Shown: positions 48,877-56,873 of the stretch, piece after piece
Position numbering within the stretch: the first letter of the stretch is position 1
Layout: every line of letters starts with the position of its first letter
Source: Thermoleophilia bacterium SCSIO 60948
Lineage (GTDB): Bacteria > Actinomycetota > Thermoleophilia > Solirubrobacterales > 70-9
NCBI GenBank assembly: GCA_021496505.1
Contig: CP053031.1
Coordinates: 868,001 to 932,000 of the forward strand
Direction of reading: 5' to 3'
DNA: 64,000 nucleotides
Made by a program: the position numbers and the translations under genes
The notes under the pieces: model-generated
What the model was told of the DNA's origin: nothing
The model's input: the letters and a program-made list of their open reading frames with translations, nothing else
Databases searched by the model: none

Positions 48877-49445
48877 CGGATCACCCGGGCCGGGATCCCG
48901 GCGACGACGGCGTTCGCCGGTACGTCGCGCGTGACGACGGCGCTCGTTCCGACGATCGCGTTGTCGCCGACGCTGACCCCGCGCAGGATGCAGGCGCCGT
49001 AGCCGATCCAGACGTTGGATCCGACGACGACGTCGCGTTTGTAGATGCCCTGTTGGCGGATCGGCCGCTCGACCTCGGTCACCCCGTGGTCGAAGTCGAT
49101 GAACATCGCCCGGTCGGCGATCACGCACTGCTCGCCGATCCGAACGCGCTGATAGGCAGAGATCGTGCACTCCTGGCCGAACACCGTCTTGGCCCCGATC
49201 TCGACGACGCCCTCGTGGCAGCGGATCTTCGTGCCGTGCCCGATCCAGCAGAAGCGGCCGAAGCGAACCTTCCCCTTGCGCCCGATCTGCAGCTTCATCC
49301 GCGGGCCGAAGAAGGCCGGCCCGTCGGTCTCGAAGCGCCGGCCGGCCGGCGTCAGCGCGCGCCGCCACGCCCAGCGCCAGGCCAGCAGCCAGTAGCGCGG
49401 GCCGAGCATCCGGTGGCGGGCGGCGAAGCGAAGCAGGGAAACCAA
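48780..49445 (-). CDS. Left-handed beta-helix (hexapeptide) acyltransferase
   Basis: 221 residues. The hexapeptide repeats run through VRFGRFCWIGHGTKIRC, VVEIGAKTVFGQECTISAYQRVRIGEQCVIADRAMFIDFDHG and VVVGSNVWIGYGACILRGVSVGDNAIVGTSAVVTRDVPANAVVAGIPARVIR, the last being the classical end of NodL/LacA-type O-acetyltransferases; the catalytic His is probably in IDFDHG. Convergent to the GT4 gene, as Rv3034c (acyl transferase of the methylglucose polymer locus) is near Rv3032. It would acetylate or acylate a sugar hydroxyl; the acyl group is unknown. Confidence 0.85.
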   Translation of the reverse strand: MVSLLRFAARHRMLGPRYWLLAWRWAWRRALTPAGRRFETDGPAFFGPRMKLQIGRKGKVRFGRFCWIGHGTKIRCHEGVVEIGAKTVFGQECTISAYQRVRIGEQCVIADRAMFIDFDHGVTEVERPIRQQGIYKRDVVVGSNVWIGYGACILRGVSVGDNAIVGTSAVVTRDVPANAVVAGIPARVIRYRPSPERLRWSDPVDPVGPATLEERPLSSAE

Positions 49446-49501
49446 GCGGCGGTGACCATAGAAGGCGCCGCGCGAACGGTGGTGGGCGCCGCGGATCGAA
49501 A

Positions 49502-49507
49502 TACACT
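49502..49507 (+). promoter_or_regulatory. Probable -10 box of meaB (TACACT)
   Basis: TACACT nine bases before the GTG at 49517, with no ribosome-binding site between; leaderless mRNA likely. Confidence 0.5.
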
Positions 49508-49516
49508 CGCCCGCCC

Positions 49517-50497
49517 GTGAGCTCGGCCGATGCCTCCCCCCAGACCACGAGCGACGGCGCGTCGCTCGCCAGCCGCGTCACCGACGGTCAGACCCGGGCG
49601 CTGGCGCGCGCGATCAGCCTCGTCGAGAACCGCGACCCTGCGGGCGACGAGCTGGTCCACGAGCTCTTCCCGCAGACCGGCAAGGCACGCGTCACCGGTC
49701 TGACCGGTCCCCCCGGCGTCGGCAAGTCGACGCTGATCGGCGCGATCTGCACGCGGCTTCGCGCCGACGAGCGCGACGTCGGCGTGCTCTCGATCGACCC
49801 GTCGAGCCCGTTCACCAACGGCGCCGTGCTCGGCGACCGGATCCGGCTCACCGAGCACTTCCTCGACCCGGGTGTCTTCATCCGCTCGATGGCGACCCGC
49901 GGCTCCCTCGGCGGTCTGGCCGAGGCCGCACTCCAGGCGGCGTTGTTGATGGACGCGGCCGGCAAGGACGACGTCCTGCTCGAGACCGTCGGGGTGGGCC
50001 AGGGCGAGATCGATGTCGTTGACCACGCCGACACCGTGATCCTCGCCCTGATGCCCGGTTCCGGAGACTCGGTCCAGGCGCTCAAGGCGGGCGTGATGGA
50101 GATCCCCGACGTGATCGTCGTCAACAAGTCCGACCACCCGCTCGCCGACACGATGGTGCGCGAGATCCGCTCGGTCCTCGCGCTCGGCCCGAAGCGCTCG
50201 TGGCGGGTCCCCGTCCTCAAGACAGAGGCCGCCAAGGGGGAGGGGATCGACAAGCTCGTCGACACGATCGGCGAGCACCGCGCCCACATCGAGGCCGAGG
50301 GCACGTTGTCGGAGCGCCGGGCTCGCAACCTGCGAGCCGAGGTGATCGGGATCTCGATCGCGCGAATGCGGCGCGACCTCGAGCGCCGGGCCGGCGAGGA
50401 CCCGGACTGGACCGCGACGCTCCAGCGCGTGGTCGCGCGCGAACTCGACCCCGCGAGCGCGGCGCGCGAGCTGCTCGAGAAGACCCTCGAGGACTAG
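49517..50497 (+). CDS. meaB: MeaB-type GTPase, methylmalonyl-CoA mutase chaperone
   Basis: 326 residues. Walker A is GLTGPPGVGKSTLIG, then the MeaB-specific LSIDPSSPFTNGAVLGDRIRL, ATRGSLGGLAEAA, the switch block LLETVGVGQGEIDVVDHADTVI and the base motif VVNKSDHPLAD. MeaB gates cofactor loading and protects the B12-dependent methylmalonyl-CoA mutase. The B12-binding subunit is at 60247, 11 kb away; the large subunit is not in the window. GTG start. Confidence 0.93.
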   Translation: MSSADASPQTTSDGASLASRVTDGQTRALARAISLVENRDPAGDELVHELFPQTGKARVTGLTGPPGVGKSTLIGAICTRLRADERDVGVLSIDPSSPFTNGAVLGDRIRLTEHFLDPGVFIRSMATRGSLGGLAEAALQAALLMDAAGKDDVLLETVGVGQGEIDVVDHADTVILALMPGSGDSVQALKAGVMEIPDVIVVNKSDHPLADTMVREIRSVLALGPKRSWRVPVLKTEAAKGEGIDKLVDTIGEHRAHIEAEGTLSERRARNLRAEVIGISIARMRRDLERRAGEDPDWTATLQRVVARELDPASAARELLEKTLED

Positions 50498-50509
50498 CGG
50501 CGAGCGGGA

Positions 50510-50713
50510 CTAGGCGGCGCGGCGCTCCCTCGCGTCCGAGATCCGCGTCCACGAGGTCTGCACGCTCAGCGCCTCGGCCAGTCGCAGCGCCCTCTGGGAG
50601 GGACGTCGCGGACTGCCGTCGCGGGCGCGCAACCTCGGGAGCGTGACCTCCCCGTCGAACTCATCACGGGCGCTGGCGATCTCCAGCCACCTCGAGTCGC
50701 GCTCATCTGTCAT
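50510..50713 (-). CDS. Small basic protein, hypothetical
   Basis: 67 residues with no recognised family. The ATG at 50713 has a good ribosome-binding site (GGGGAG, seven to eight bases upstream), and the frame shows the usual GC-third-position bias, which supports a real gene. It contains many Arg and Glu and a short helical stretch (SQRALRLAEALSVQ). Divergent/convergent context: it ends 13 bases from meaB on the other strand. Confidence 0.45.
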   Translation of the reverse strand: MTDERDSRWLEIASARDEFDGEVTLPRLRARDGSPRRPSQRALRLAEALSVQTSWTRISDARERRAA

Positions 50714-50849
50714 TCGGCTCTCCCCGGCGAAGGGTTGGTTGACCCAACTGACCGCAAGCTAAAGCCATTCGCGGACGACATCGTGCGCACCCGTACGAGA
50801 TAACGAGGAAAGTGCGCCTAAAACGCGGCGCGAAGCCGGCGGAACGAGA

Positions 50850-52004
50850 TCAGGCGCCGAGCTGGCGCGCGATCACCATCTGCTGGATCTCGTCGGTTCC
50901 CTCGCCGATCGTGAGGATCTTCGCGTCGCGATAGAAGCGACAGACCGGGTACTCCTCGATGTACCCGTAGCCGCCGTGGATCTGCACGGCCTCCTCGGAG
51001 GCGCGGACCGCGAGCCGGCCCGTCTTCAGCTTCGCCTGGGCGGCGGTCAGCGTGAACGGGCGCCCCTGGTCCTTCTCCCACGCGGCGCGGAGCGTCAGCA
51101 GCCGTGCCGCCTCGATCTCGGTCGCCATGTCGGCGAGCTTCGCCTGAATCTGGCCGTAGCGGCTGATCGGCTTGCCGAAGGCGTTGCGCTCGGCGGCGTA
51201 GGCGAGCGCCTCGTCGAGCGCGCCCTGGGCGAGTCCGACCCCCATCGCGGCGACACCGATCCGCCCGATGTCGAGAATCTGCATGAACTGGCGCATCCCC
51301 GCTCCGCGCGGCCCCAGCAGGTTGGCCTCGGGAACCCGCGCTCCGTCGAAGCTGAGCGGCCGCGTGTCCGAGGCGTTCCAGCCCATCTTCCGGTAGGGCT
51401 CGCCCTGCTCGTAGCCCGGGGTGCCGTTGGGGACGATCAGGTTCGAGATCTCCTTCGACCCCGAGCCGTTCTCGCCCCCGCCGGTCACGGCCGTGATCGC
51501 GACGTGGCCCGAGATCTCCGTGCCGGCGTTGGTGATGAACTGCTTCGCGCCGTCGATCACCCACTCGCCGTCGGTGAGCCGCGCCCGCGTGCGGACGTTG
51601 CCCGCGTCCGAGCCGGCGTCGGGCTCGGTCAGTCCGAACGCCCCGAGCTTGCGTCCGGCGCAGAGGTCGGGGAGGAGCTCCTCGCGCTGCTCGGCCGAGC
51701 CGAAGAGGTGGATCGGCTGCGTCCCGAGCGAGGTGTGGGCGCACATCGTGATCGCGACGCTCGAGTCGACCCGCGCGAGCTCCTCGACCGCGAGCGCGTA
51801 CTGGACCGAGGTCCCTCCGGCGCCGCCGACGTCCTCCGGGAACGGGATCCCCATCAGCCCGAGCTCGCCCAGCCGGGCGACGATCTCGGCCGGGAACCGC
51901 TTCTCGCGGTCGAGCTCCTCGGCCACCGGCCGGATCTCCTCTCGGGCGAGTGAGCGGACCGTGTCTCGAAGCAGGCGCTCCTCGTCACTCAAGTCGAAGT
52001 TCAT
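50850..52004 (-). CDS. Acyl-CoA dehydrogenase
   Basis: 384 residues from the ATG at 52004. FDLSDEERLLRDTVRSLAREEIRPVAEELDR opens the helical domain; GAFGLTEPDAGSD is FAD/substrate signature 1 and QIHGGYGYIEEYPVCRFYRDAKILTIGEGTDEIQQ signature 2, with the catalytic base Glu in IGEGTDE. It forms the trans-2 double bond in acyl-CoA and passes electrons to ETF, whose genes are at 60855-62624. The pattern is that of short/branched-chain enzymes, but chain length is not certain. A TACGCT box six bases before the ATG suggests a leaderless start. Confidence 0.93.
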   Translation of the reverse strand: MNFDLSDEERLLRDTVRSLAREEIRPVAEELDREKRFPAEIVARLGELGLMGIPFPEDVGGAGGTSVQYALAVEELARVDSSVAITMCAHTSLGTQPIHLFGSAEQREELLPDLCAGRKLGAFGLTEPDAGSDAGNVRTRARLTDGEWVIDGAKQFITNAGTEISGHVAITAVTGGGENGSGSKEISNLIVPNGTPGYEQGEPYRKMGWNASDTRPLSFDGARVPEANLLGPRGAGMRQFMQILDIGRIGVAAMGVGLAQGALDEALAYAAERNAFGKPISRYGQIQAKLADMATEIEAARLLTLRAAWEKDQGRPFTLTAAQAKLKTGRLAVRASEEAVQIHGGYGYIEEYPVCRFYRDAKILTIGEGTDEIQQMVIARQLGA

Positions 52005-52010
52005 CACCGC

Positions 52011-52016
52011 AGCGTA
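52011..52016 (-). promoter_or_regulatory. Probable -10 box of the acyl-CoA dehydrogenase gene (TACGCT)
   Basis: TACGCT on the minus strand, six bases before the ATG at 52004. Repeat copy 3 begins ten bases upstream, so the -35 region of this promoter lies inside the repeat. Confidence 0.45.
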
Positions 52017-52025
52017 TGGGTCTCG

Positions 52026-52134
52026 AGGGCGGGGCCTGCAAAGCGTCGCCTGAGCGGGTCATCGGTCGGTCGTGTGCAGAGCACACGTCCCTCCCTGCTT
52101 CCCCGCTCATGCTTGCTTTTCGGCCACGTTCGGT
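52026..52134 (+). repeat. Intergenic palindromic repeat, copy 3
   Basis: Left block AGGGCGGGGCCTGCAAAGCG (52026-52045), centre GTGTGCAGAGCACAC (52072-52086), right block GCTTGCTTTTCGGCC (52111-52125). Same spacing as copy 2 with no insertion or deletion. It lies between the acyl-CoA dehydrogenase start and the GGDEF-EAL stop. Confidence 0.85.
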
Positions 52135-52199
52135 GGATGACCGGCGCGGCCCGTTCGGTGGACGAGTTGCACAGCGGCTCGCGCCGCCGCCGCCTCGGA

Positions 52200-54071
52200 T
52201 CAGGCCGGGGCTCTGCCGCTTGCGAGCAGGGGGGTGATCTGGTCGAGCTCGGCGGGGCGGGCGAAGTGGTAGCCCTGGCCCTGCGAGCAGCCGAGCTCGG
52301 TGACGAACTCCGCCTGCGCCGCCGTCTCGACCCCCTCAGCGACGACGATCAACCCGAGGTCGCGGCCGAGGCTCGTGATCGACCTGGCGATCGCGCGCTG
52401 GCGCTCGTCGGTGAGGATCCTGGCGACGAACGAGCGGTCGATCTTGAGGATGTCGAGCGGGAACCGAGCGAGGTGGCGGAGCGAGGCGTTGCCGGTGCCG
52501 AAGTCGTCGACCGCGGTCTTGACCCCGAGCGCCTTGAGTTCCTCGAGGCGCCCCGTGACGAGGTCCTCGTCGAGGATGAACGCGGTCTCGGTCAGCTCGA
52601 AGATCAGGCTCGCCGGCTCGAGCCCGTTGCGCGCGAGCCCGCCGGCGATCGCATCGTCGAGCTCGGGGTCGGAGAGCTGGGCGGCCGAGAGATTGACGTG
52701 AAGCCTCAGACCGGGACTCAGCTCGCGCATCCTCGCCAGCTGCGAGCACGCCTCGGCGATCACCCAGCGGCCGAGCGGGAAGATCAGGCGGCCCTGCTCG
52801 GCGACGTCGATGAACGCATCGGGTCCGAGCACGCCGCGCTCGGGATCGCGCCAGCGGATCAGGGCCTCGCACGCAGGGATCGCGCGATCGGCGAGCGTCA
52901 CGACCGGCTGGTGGACGAGGAACAGCTCGTCGTCTCGGATCGCGACCGAGAGCCGTCGCTCGAGCGAGAGCCTCGCTCGCGTCCGATGAAGCGAAGCCGG
53001 GTCGTGGCGGTGCGATTGCGCCTTGCCGCGCCGCTTCGCGCGCCGCATCGCGGCCTCGGCGTCGCGCATCAGGTCGACCCCGAGCTCGCCGCCCGATGCG
53101 ATCCCGATGCTCGCCGACAGCAGCACCTCGTCGTCGCCGAGTTCGAACGGCTCCTCGAGCCGCGCGATCATCGCCGCCGCGAGGCTGTCGACGGAGGACG
53201 CGGCGAGGCCGTCGAGGATCGCGACGAAGACGTCGCCGCCGAAACGCGCCGTGGTCGCCTCGGGCGGGACGCAGGCGGCGATCCGCGCCGCCGCGGCGAC
53301 GAGCGCGCGATCGCCGCAGCTGCGCCCGAGCGCTTCGTTGACGTCACCGAAGCCGTCGAGGCCGATCGCGAGCACGCTGACCTCGCCGCCCTCGCTCTCG
53401 GCACCCGCGAGCGCGGCGACGAGCGACTTCTCGGCCATCAGGCGGCTGGCGAGACCCGTGAGCGGATCCGAGTGGGCGCGGTCGATCGCATCCTGGGCGA
53501 GCCGCGCGTTCGACAGCGCGAGGCTGGCGCATCCGGCGAGGACGAGCAGCACGGCCTCGTCGCTGTCGCGGTAGCGACCGGCCGACTCGCCGATCCGCCC
53601 GGTCGTCAGGCTCCCGACGACCTCACCGCGCTCGTGGAGCGGCGCGGCCATTGCGCGTGAGACGCCCGCGCTCTTGAACGACTCCATTCCGGGCACGGCG
53701 CTCGGGTAGTCGTCGATGCGCACGAGCCGGTTCTTCGTGATCGCCTGACCGCCGGCGCCGTCACCGATCGGGGAGCGCGAGTAGCCCGTGATCGAGTCCG
53801 GCAGGCCCGAGCTCGCGACGAGGATCGCCTGGTCGCGATCGGTCTCGTCGACCAGCCTCAGCCCGACGAGGTCGTCGCCGAGCAGCTCGCGCGTCGCCGC
53901 GGCGATCCGGTCGAGCAGGTCGTCGAGGCCGCCGCCGGCGATGATCCCCGATTGGATCGCCGCCACGTGCTCGGCGAGCCGTGGTCCGGACAGGGGCGGG
54001 CCGTGCCGCCGCGCGACCTCGTGGGAGCTCCCGGAGCCCCGGCGCAGAGCGGGGGACTGCTTCACAGCCAT
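52200..54071 (-). CDS. GAF-GGDEF-EAL protein with degenerate GGDEF
   Basis: 623 residues from the ATG at 54071. GAF domain about 30-190 (DDLLDRIAAATRELLGDDLVGLRL, RAMAAPLHERGEVVGSL), GGDEF-like about 195-345 with RFGGDVF at 278-282 where the catalytic Glu is Val, then EAL 370-620: ACEALIRWRD (402-404), HVNLSAAQL, ELTETAFI, VDDFGTGNASL, LKIDRSFV, VVAEGVET and QGYHFARP, all intact. So it should hydrolyse c-di-GMP, with the GGDEF as a possible GTP-sensing domain. Cytosolic, no membrane segment. It lies 41 bases after pepA on the same strand. Confidence 0.92.
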   Translation of the reverse strand: MAVKQSPALRRGSGSSHEVARRHGPPLSGPRLAEHVAAIQSGIIAGGGLDDLLDRIAAATRELLGDDLVGLRLVDETDRDQAILVASSGLPDSITGYSRSPIGDGAGGQAITKNRLVRIDDYPSAVPGMESFKSAGVSRAMAAPLHERGEVVGSLTTGRIGESAGRYRDSDEAVLLVLAGCASLALSNARLAQDAIDRAHSDPLTGLASRLMAEKSLVAALAGAESEGGEVSVLAIGLDGFGDVNEALGRSCGDRALVAAAARIAACVPPEATTARFGGDVFVAILDGLAASSVDSLAAAMIARLEEPFELGDDEVLLSASIGIASGGELGVDLMRDAEAAMRRAKRRGKAQSHRHDPASLHRTRARLSLERRLSVAIRDDELFLVHQPVVTLADRAIPACEALIRWRDPERGVLGPDAFIDVAEQGRLIFPLGRWVIAEACSQLARMRELSPGLRLHVNLSAAQLSDPELDDAIAGGLARNGLEPASLIFELTETAFILDEDLVTGRLEELKALGVKTAVDDFGTGNASLRHLARFPLDILKIDRSFVARILTDERQRAIARSITSLGRDLGLIVVAEGVETAAQAEFVTELGCSQGQGYHFARPAELDQITPLLASGRAPA

Positions 54072-54112
54072 GCCATCGACCCAGGCTCGGCCGCGCTTGA
54101 GTGGTCCGGACG

Positions 54113-55564
54113 TCAGCTGGCCGCGCGGGCCTGCCGCGCGGCGAGCGCGACCAGCAGCCGCGTGCCGAACCCGCTCGGGCCGGCTCCGAAGTACTCCCGG
54201 CCGGTGTCCCATGCGGTACCGGCGATGTCGAGATGCGACCAGGTCGCCCCCTCGACGAACTCCTCGAGGAACGAGCCGGCGTAGATCGTCAGCGCCTTGC
54301 GCTTGCGGGCGCTGTTGGTCAGATCGGCGACGGTGCCGCGCGTCAGCGCCTTGTACTCGGGGTGGAGCGGCAGCCTCCAGACGAGCTCGCCGGTCTCCTC
54401 GCCCGCCTCGCTCACGGCCGCCGCCCAGGCGTCGTCGTTGGAGATCAGACCGGCGTAGGTCGAGCCGAGGGCCGCGATCACTCCTCCGGTCAGCGTCGCG
54501 AGGTCGACGATCCTGTCGGCGCCGAGGTCACGGGCGCAGTAGGTCAGTGCGTCGGCGAGGATCAGACGACCCTCCGCGTCGGTGTTGTTGACCTCGACGG
54601 TCTTGCCGTTCATCTGCGTGATGACATCGCCGGGTCGCGTCGCCGTCCCGGAGGGCATGTTCTCGACGGCGGGCACGACGGCGACGACGTCGAGCGCGAT
54701 GTCGAGGTCGGCGATCGCGGCGAGCGACTCGAGCACCGCGGCGCCGCCCGACATGTCCATCTTCATCTCGTGCATCGACGCCGCGGGCTTCAGCGAGATA
54801 CCGCCGCTGTCGAACGTGACGGCCTTGCCGACGAGGCCGAGCGTCTCGCCGCCTCCGGCGCCGCGGTAGCGCAGCACGATCAGCCGCGGCTCGGCCGCTG
54901 ATCCCGCCGACACCGCCAGCATCCCGCCCATCGAGCGCGCTGCGATCTCATCGCGGCCGAGCGTCTCGACAGAGATCCGCTCGTCGCCGGCGGCGATCTG
55001 GTCGGCGCGCTCGGCGAGCCGGACCGGATCGAGGTGGTTGGCGGGCAGGTGCTGGAGCTCGCGCGCCCGGTTGGCGGCCTGCGCGGCCGCCCGTGTGCGC
55101 GCGATCAGCTCGCGGGCGGCGCCGTCAGGCTCGGCGCCGAGGCGCAGCTCGATCCGCTCGATCGCGGGCGGGGGCGGCGCGTCCGGATCCGAGGAGCGAA
55201 AGCGGTCGAGGCGCAGCTCGCCCAGGATCGTGCCCTCGAGCATCGCCGCGAGCTCGGCCGCTTCGGCCGCGCGGGCGAGCCCGAGCGAGATCGAGCGCGC
55301 CTCGACCCGCGCGGCCTGGCGCGCAACGAGCGCTCCTGCGACCCGCAGGTCCTCGATCCCGGGCGACTCGCCGAGACCGACGGCGAGAACACGCCGTCCG
55401 TCCGGGCGCAGCATCGTCAGAAAGCGCTTGCGCGGCCTGAAGTCGATCGCCCCCGGCGCCTCGGCGAGCTCGGCGGGCAGTCCGGTCGCGGAGTCGACGC
55501 CGACGACGACGAGGTCGGCGTCCGAGTCGGCCTGGTCGGCTCCGGTTGCGATCGCGACGTCCAA
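54113..55564 (-). CDS. pepA: Leucyl aminopeptidase (M17)
   Basis: 483 residues from TTG at 55564. The C-terminal catalytic domain has GLVGKAVTFDSGGISLKPAASMHEMKMDMSGGAAVL with metal-binding Lys and Asp, and the M17 signature VNNTDAEGRLILADAL. DLATLTGGVIAALG and HLDIAGTAWD complete it. The family removes N-terminal residues using two metals and forms hexamers. N-terminal 170 residues are the variable domain. Divergent from the thiolase at 55670. Confidence 0.93.
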   Translation of the reverse strand: MDVAIATGADQADSDADLVVVGVDSATGLPAELAEAPGAIDFRPRKRFLTMLRPDGRRVLAVGLGESPGIEDLRVAGALVARQAARVEARSISLGLARAAEAAELAAMLEGTILGELRLDRFRSSDPDAPPPPAIERIELRLGAEPDGAARELIARTRAAAQAANRARELQHLPANHLDPVRLAERADQIAAGDERISVETLGRDEIAARSMGGMLAVSAGSAAEPRLIVLRYRGAGGGETLGLVGKAVTFDSGGISLKPAASMHEMKMDMSGGAAVLESLAAIADLDIALDVVAVVPAVENMPSGTATRPGDVITQMNGKTVEVNNTDAEGRLILADALTYCARDLGADRIVDLATLTGGVIAALGSTYAGLISNDDAWAAAVSEAGEETGELVWRLPLHPEYKALTRGTVADLTNSARKRKALTIYAGSFLEEFVEGATWSHLDIAGTAWDTGREYFGAGPSGFGTRLLVALAARQARAAS

Positions 55565-55669
55565 GGCGCCCGAGTCTAGATGCGGGTGCGCTGGCCTCGG
55601 GGACGCAGATTAAGATTGGACCGCCCTCGGGCCGCCCCGGCTCGGACCCGACTTCTCAAGGAGACGCCC

Positions 55670-56851
55670 TTGTCCAAGACCGTGATCCTCGGCACCGCCC
55701 GGACGCCCTTCGGCAAGATGGGCGGCGGCCTCGCCTCGCTCGGCGCCGAGCAGCTCGGAGGGCGCGCGATCAGCGCCGCGCTCGAGCGCTCCGGAGTGGC
55801 GCCCGAGCAGGTCGAGCAGGTCGTCTACGGCCAGGTGCTCCAGGCCGGTCAGGGCCAGATCCCCTCGCGCCAGGCCCAGATCGAGGCCGGCATCCCGAAG
55901 GAGGTCTCCTCCGAGACGATCAACAAGGTCTGCGCATCCGGCATGCGAAGCCTCGGCCTGGCCGATCTGTCGATCCGCGCCGGGGAGGTCGAGGTCGCGG
56001 TCGCGGGCGGCATGGAGTCGATGTCGAACGCGCCCTACCTGCTCCCGAACGCCCGCTTCGGCTTCCGGATGGGCGACGTCACGGCCGTCGATGCGATGAC
56101 GCACGACGGGCTGACCAACCCGTTCACCGACAAGCAGATGATCAACGAGGCCAGCGAGGTGGCCGCCGAGCTCGAGCTGCCGCGCGCCGACATGGACCGC
56201 TGGGCCGCGCGCTCACACGCTCTCGCGGCCGAGGCCACCGACGCCGGCCGCCTCGCCGACGAGATCGTCTCCGTGACCGTCAAGTCACGCAAGGGTGAGA
56301 ACGAGGTCGCTGCCGACGAGGCGATCCGCCCCGACTCGACGCAGGAGAGCCTCGGCAAGCTGAAGCCGATCGGCGGCCCGGACGCCACCCACACAGCCGG
56401 CAACGCGCCGGGCGTCAACGACGGCGCCGCTGCGATCGTCGTCTCCTCGCGCGAGTGGGCCGAGAGCGAGGGCCGCGAGGTCCTCGCCGATATCCTCTCC
56501 TACGGCCGCGCCGCCGACGACTTCGCCTACCTGGCGCGCACCCCCGCGAAGGCCGCGGCGCAGGCGCTCGAGCGGATCGGTCGATCGGCCGACGAGATCG
56601 ACCTCTGGGAGATCAACGAGGCGTTCGCCTCGGTCGCGCTCAACTCGCTGCGGATGCTCGGCGTCGACGAGGACAAGGTCAACGTCAACGGCGGCGCGAT
56701 CGCGCTCGGCCATCCGATCGGTGCCTCCGGCGCGCGGATCGTCGGCTCGCTCGTCCACGAGCTTCGTCGCCGCGGCGGCGGCCTCGGCTGCGCGGCGATC
56801 TGCTCCGGCGGCGGCCAGGGCGACGCGATCATCGTCGAGGTCGCGGGTTAG
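55670..56851 (+). CDS. Thiolase (acetyl-CoA C-acetyltransferase)
   Basis: 393 residues from TTG at 55670, fixed by AAGGAG seven bases upstream. Nucleophile Cys88 in NKVCASGMRSL, NEAFASVA, GGAIALGHPIGASGAR and CSGGGQGDAI with the second Cys. GGMESMSNAPYLLP is typical of acetoacetyl-CoA thiolases (AtoB/PhaA type), in contrast to the thiolase at 1845. It condenses two acetyl-CoA or cleaves acetoacetyl-CoA. A 22-base gap leads to the amidase gene on the same strand. Confidence 0.93.
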   Translation: MSKTVILGTARTPFGKMGGGLASLGAEQLGGRAISAALERSGVAPEQVEQVVYGQVLQAGQGQIPSRQAQIEAGIPKEVSSETINKVCASGMRSLGLADLSIRAGEVEVAVAGGMESMSNAPYLLPNARFGFRMGDVTAVDAMTHDGLTNPFTDKQMINEASEVAAELELPRADMDRWAARSHALAAEATDAGRLADEIVSVTVKSRKGENEVAADEAIRPDSTQESLGKLKPIGGPDATHTAGNAPGVNDGAAAIVVSSREWAESEGREVLADILSYGRAADDFAYLARTPAKAAAQALERIGRSADEIDLWEINEAFASVALNSLRMLGVDEDKVNVNGGAIALGHPIGASGARIVGSLVHELRRRGGGLGCAAICSGGGQGDAIIVEVAG

Positions 56852-56873
56852 ACGCGGGTCGGGGCCGGACGTC

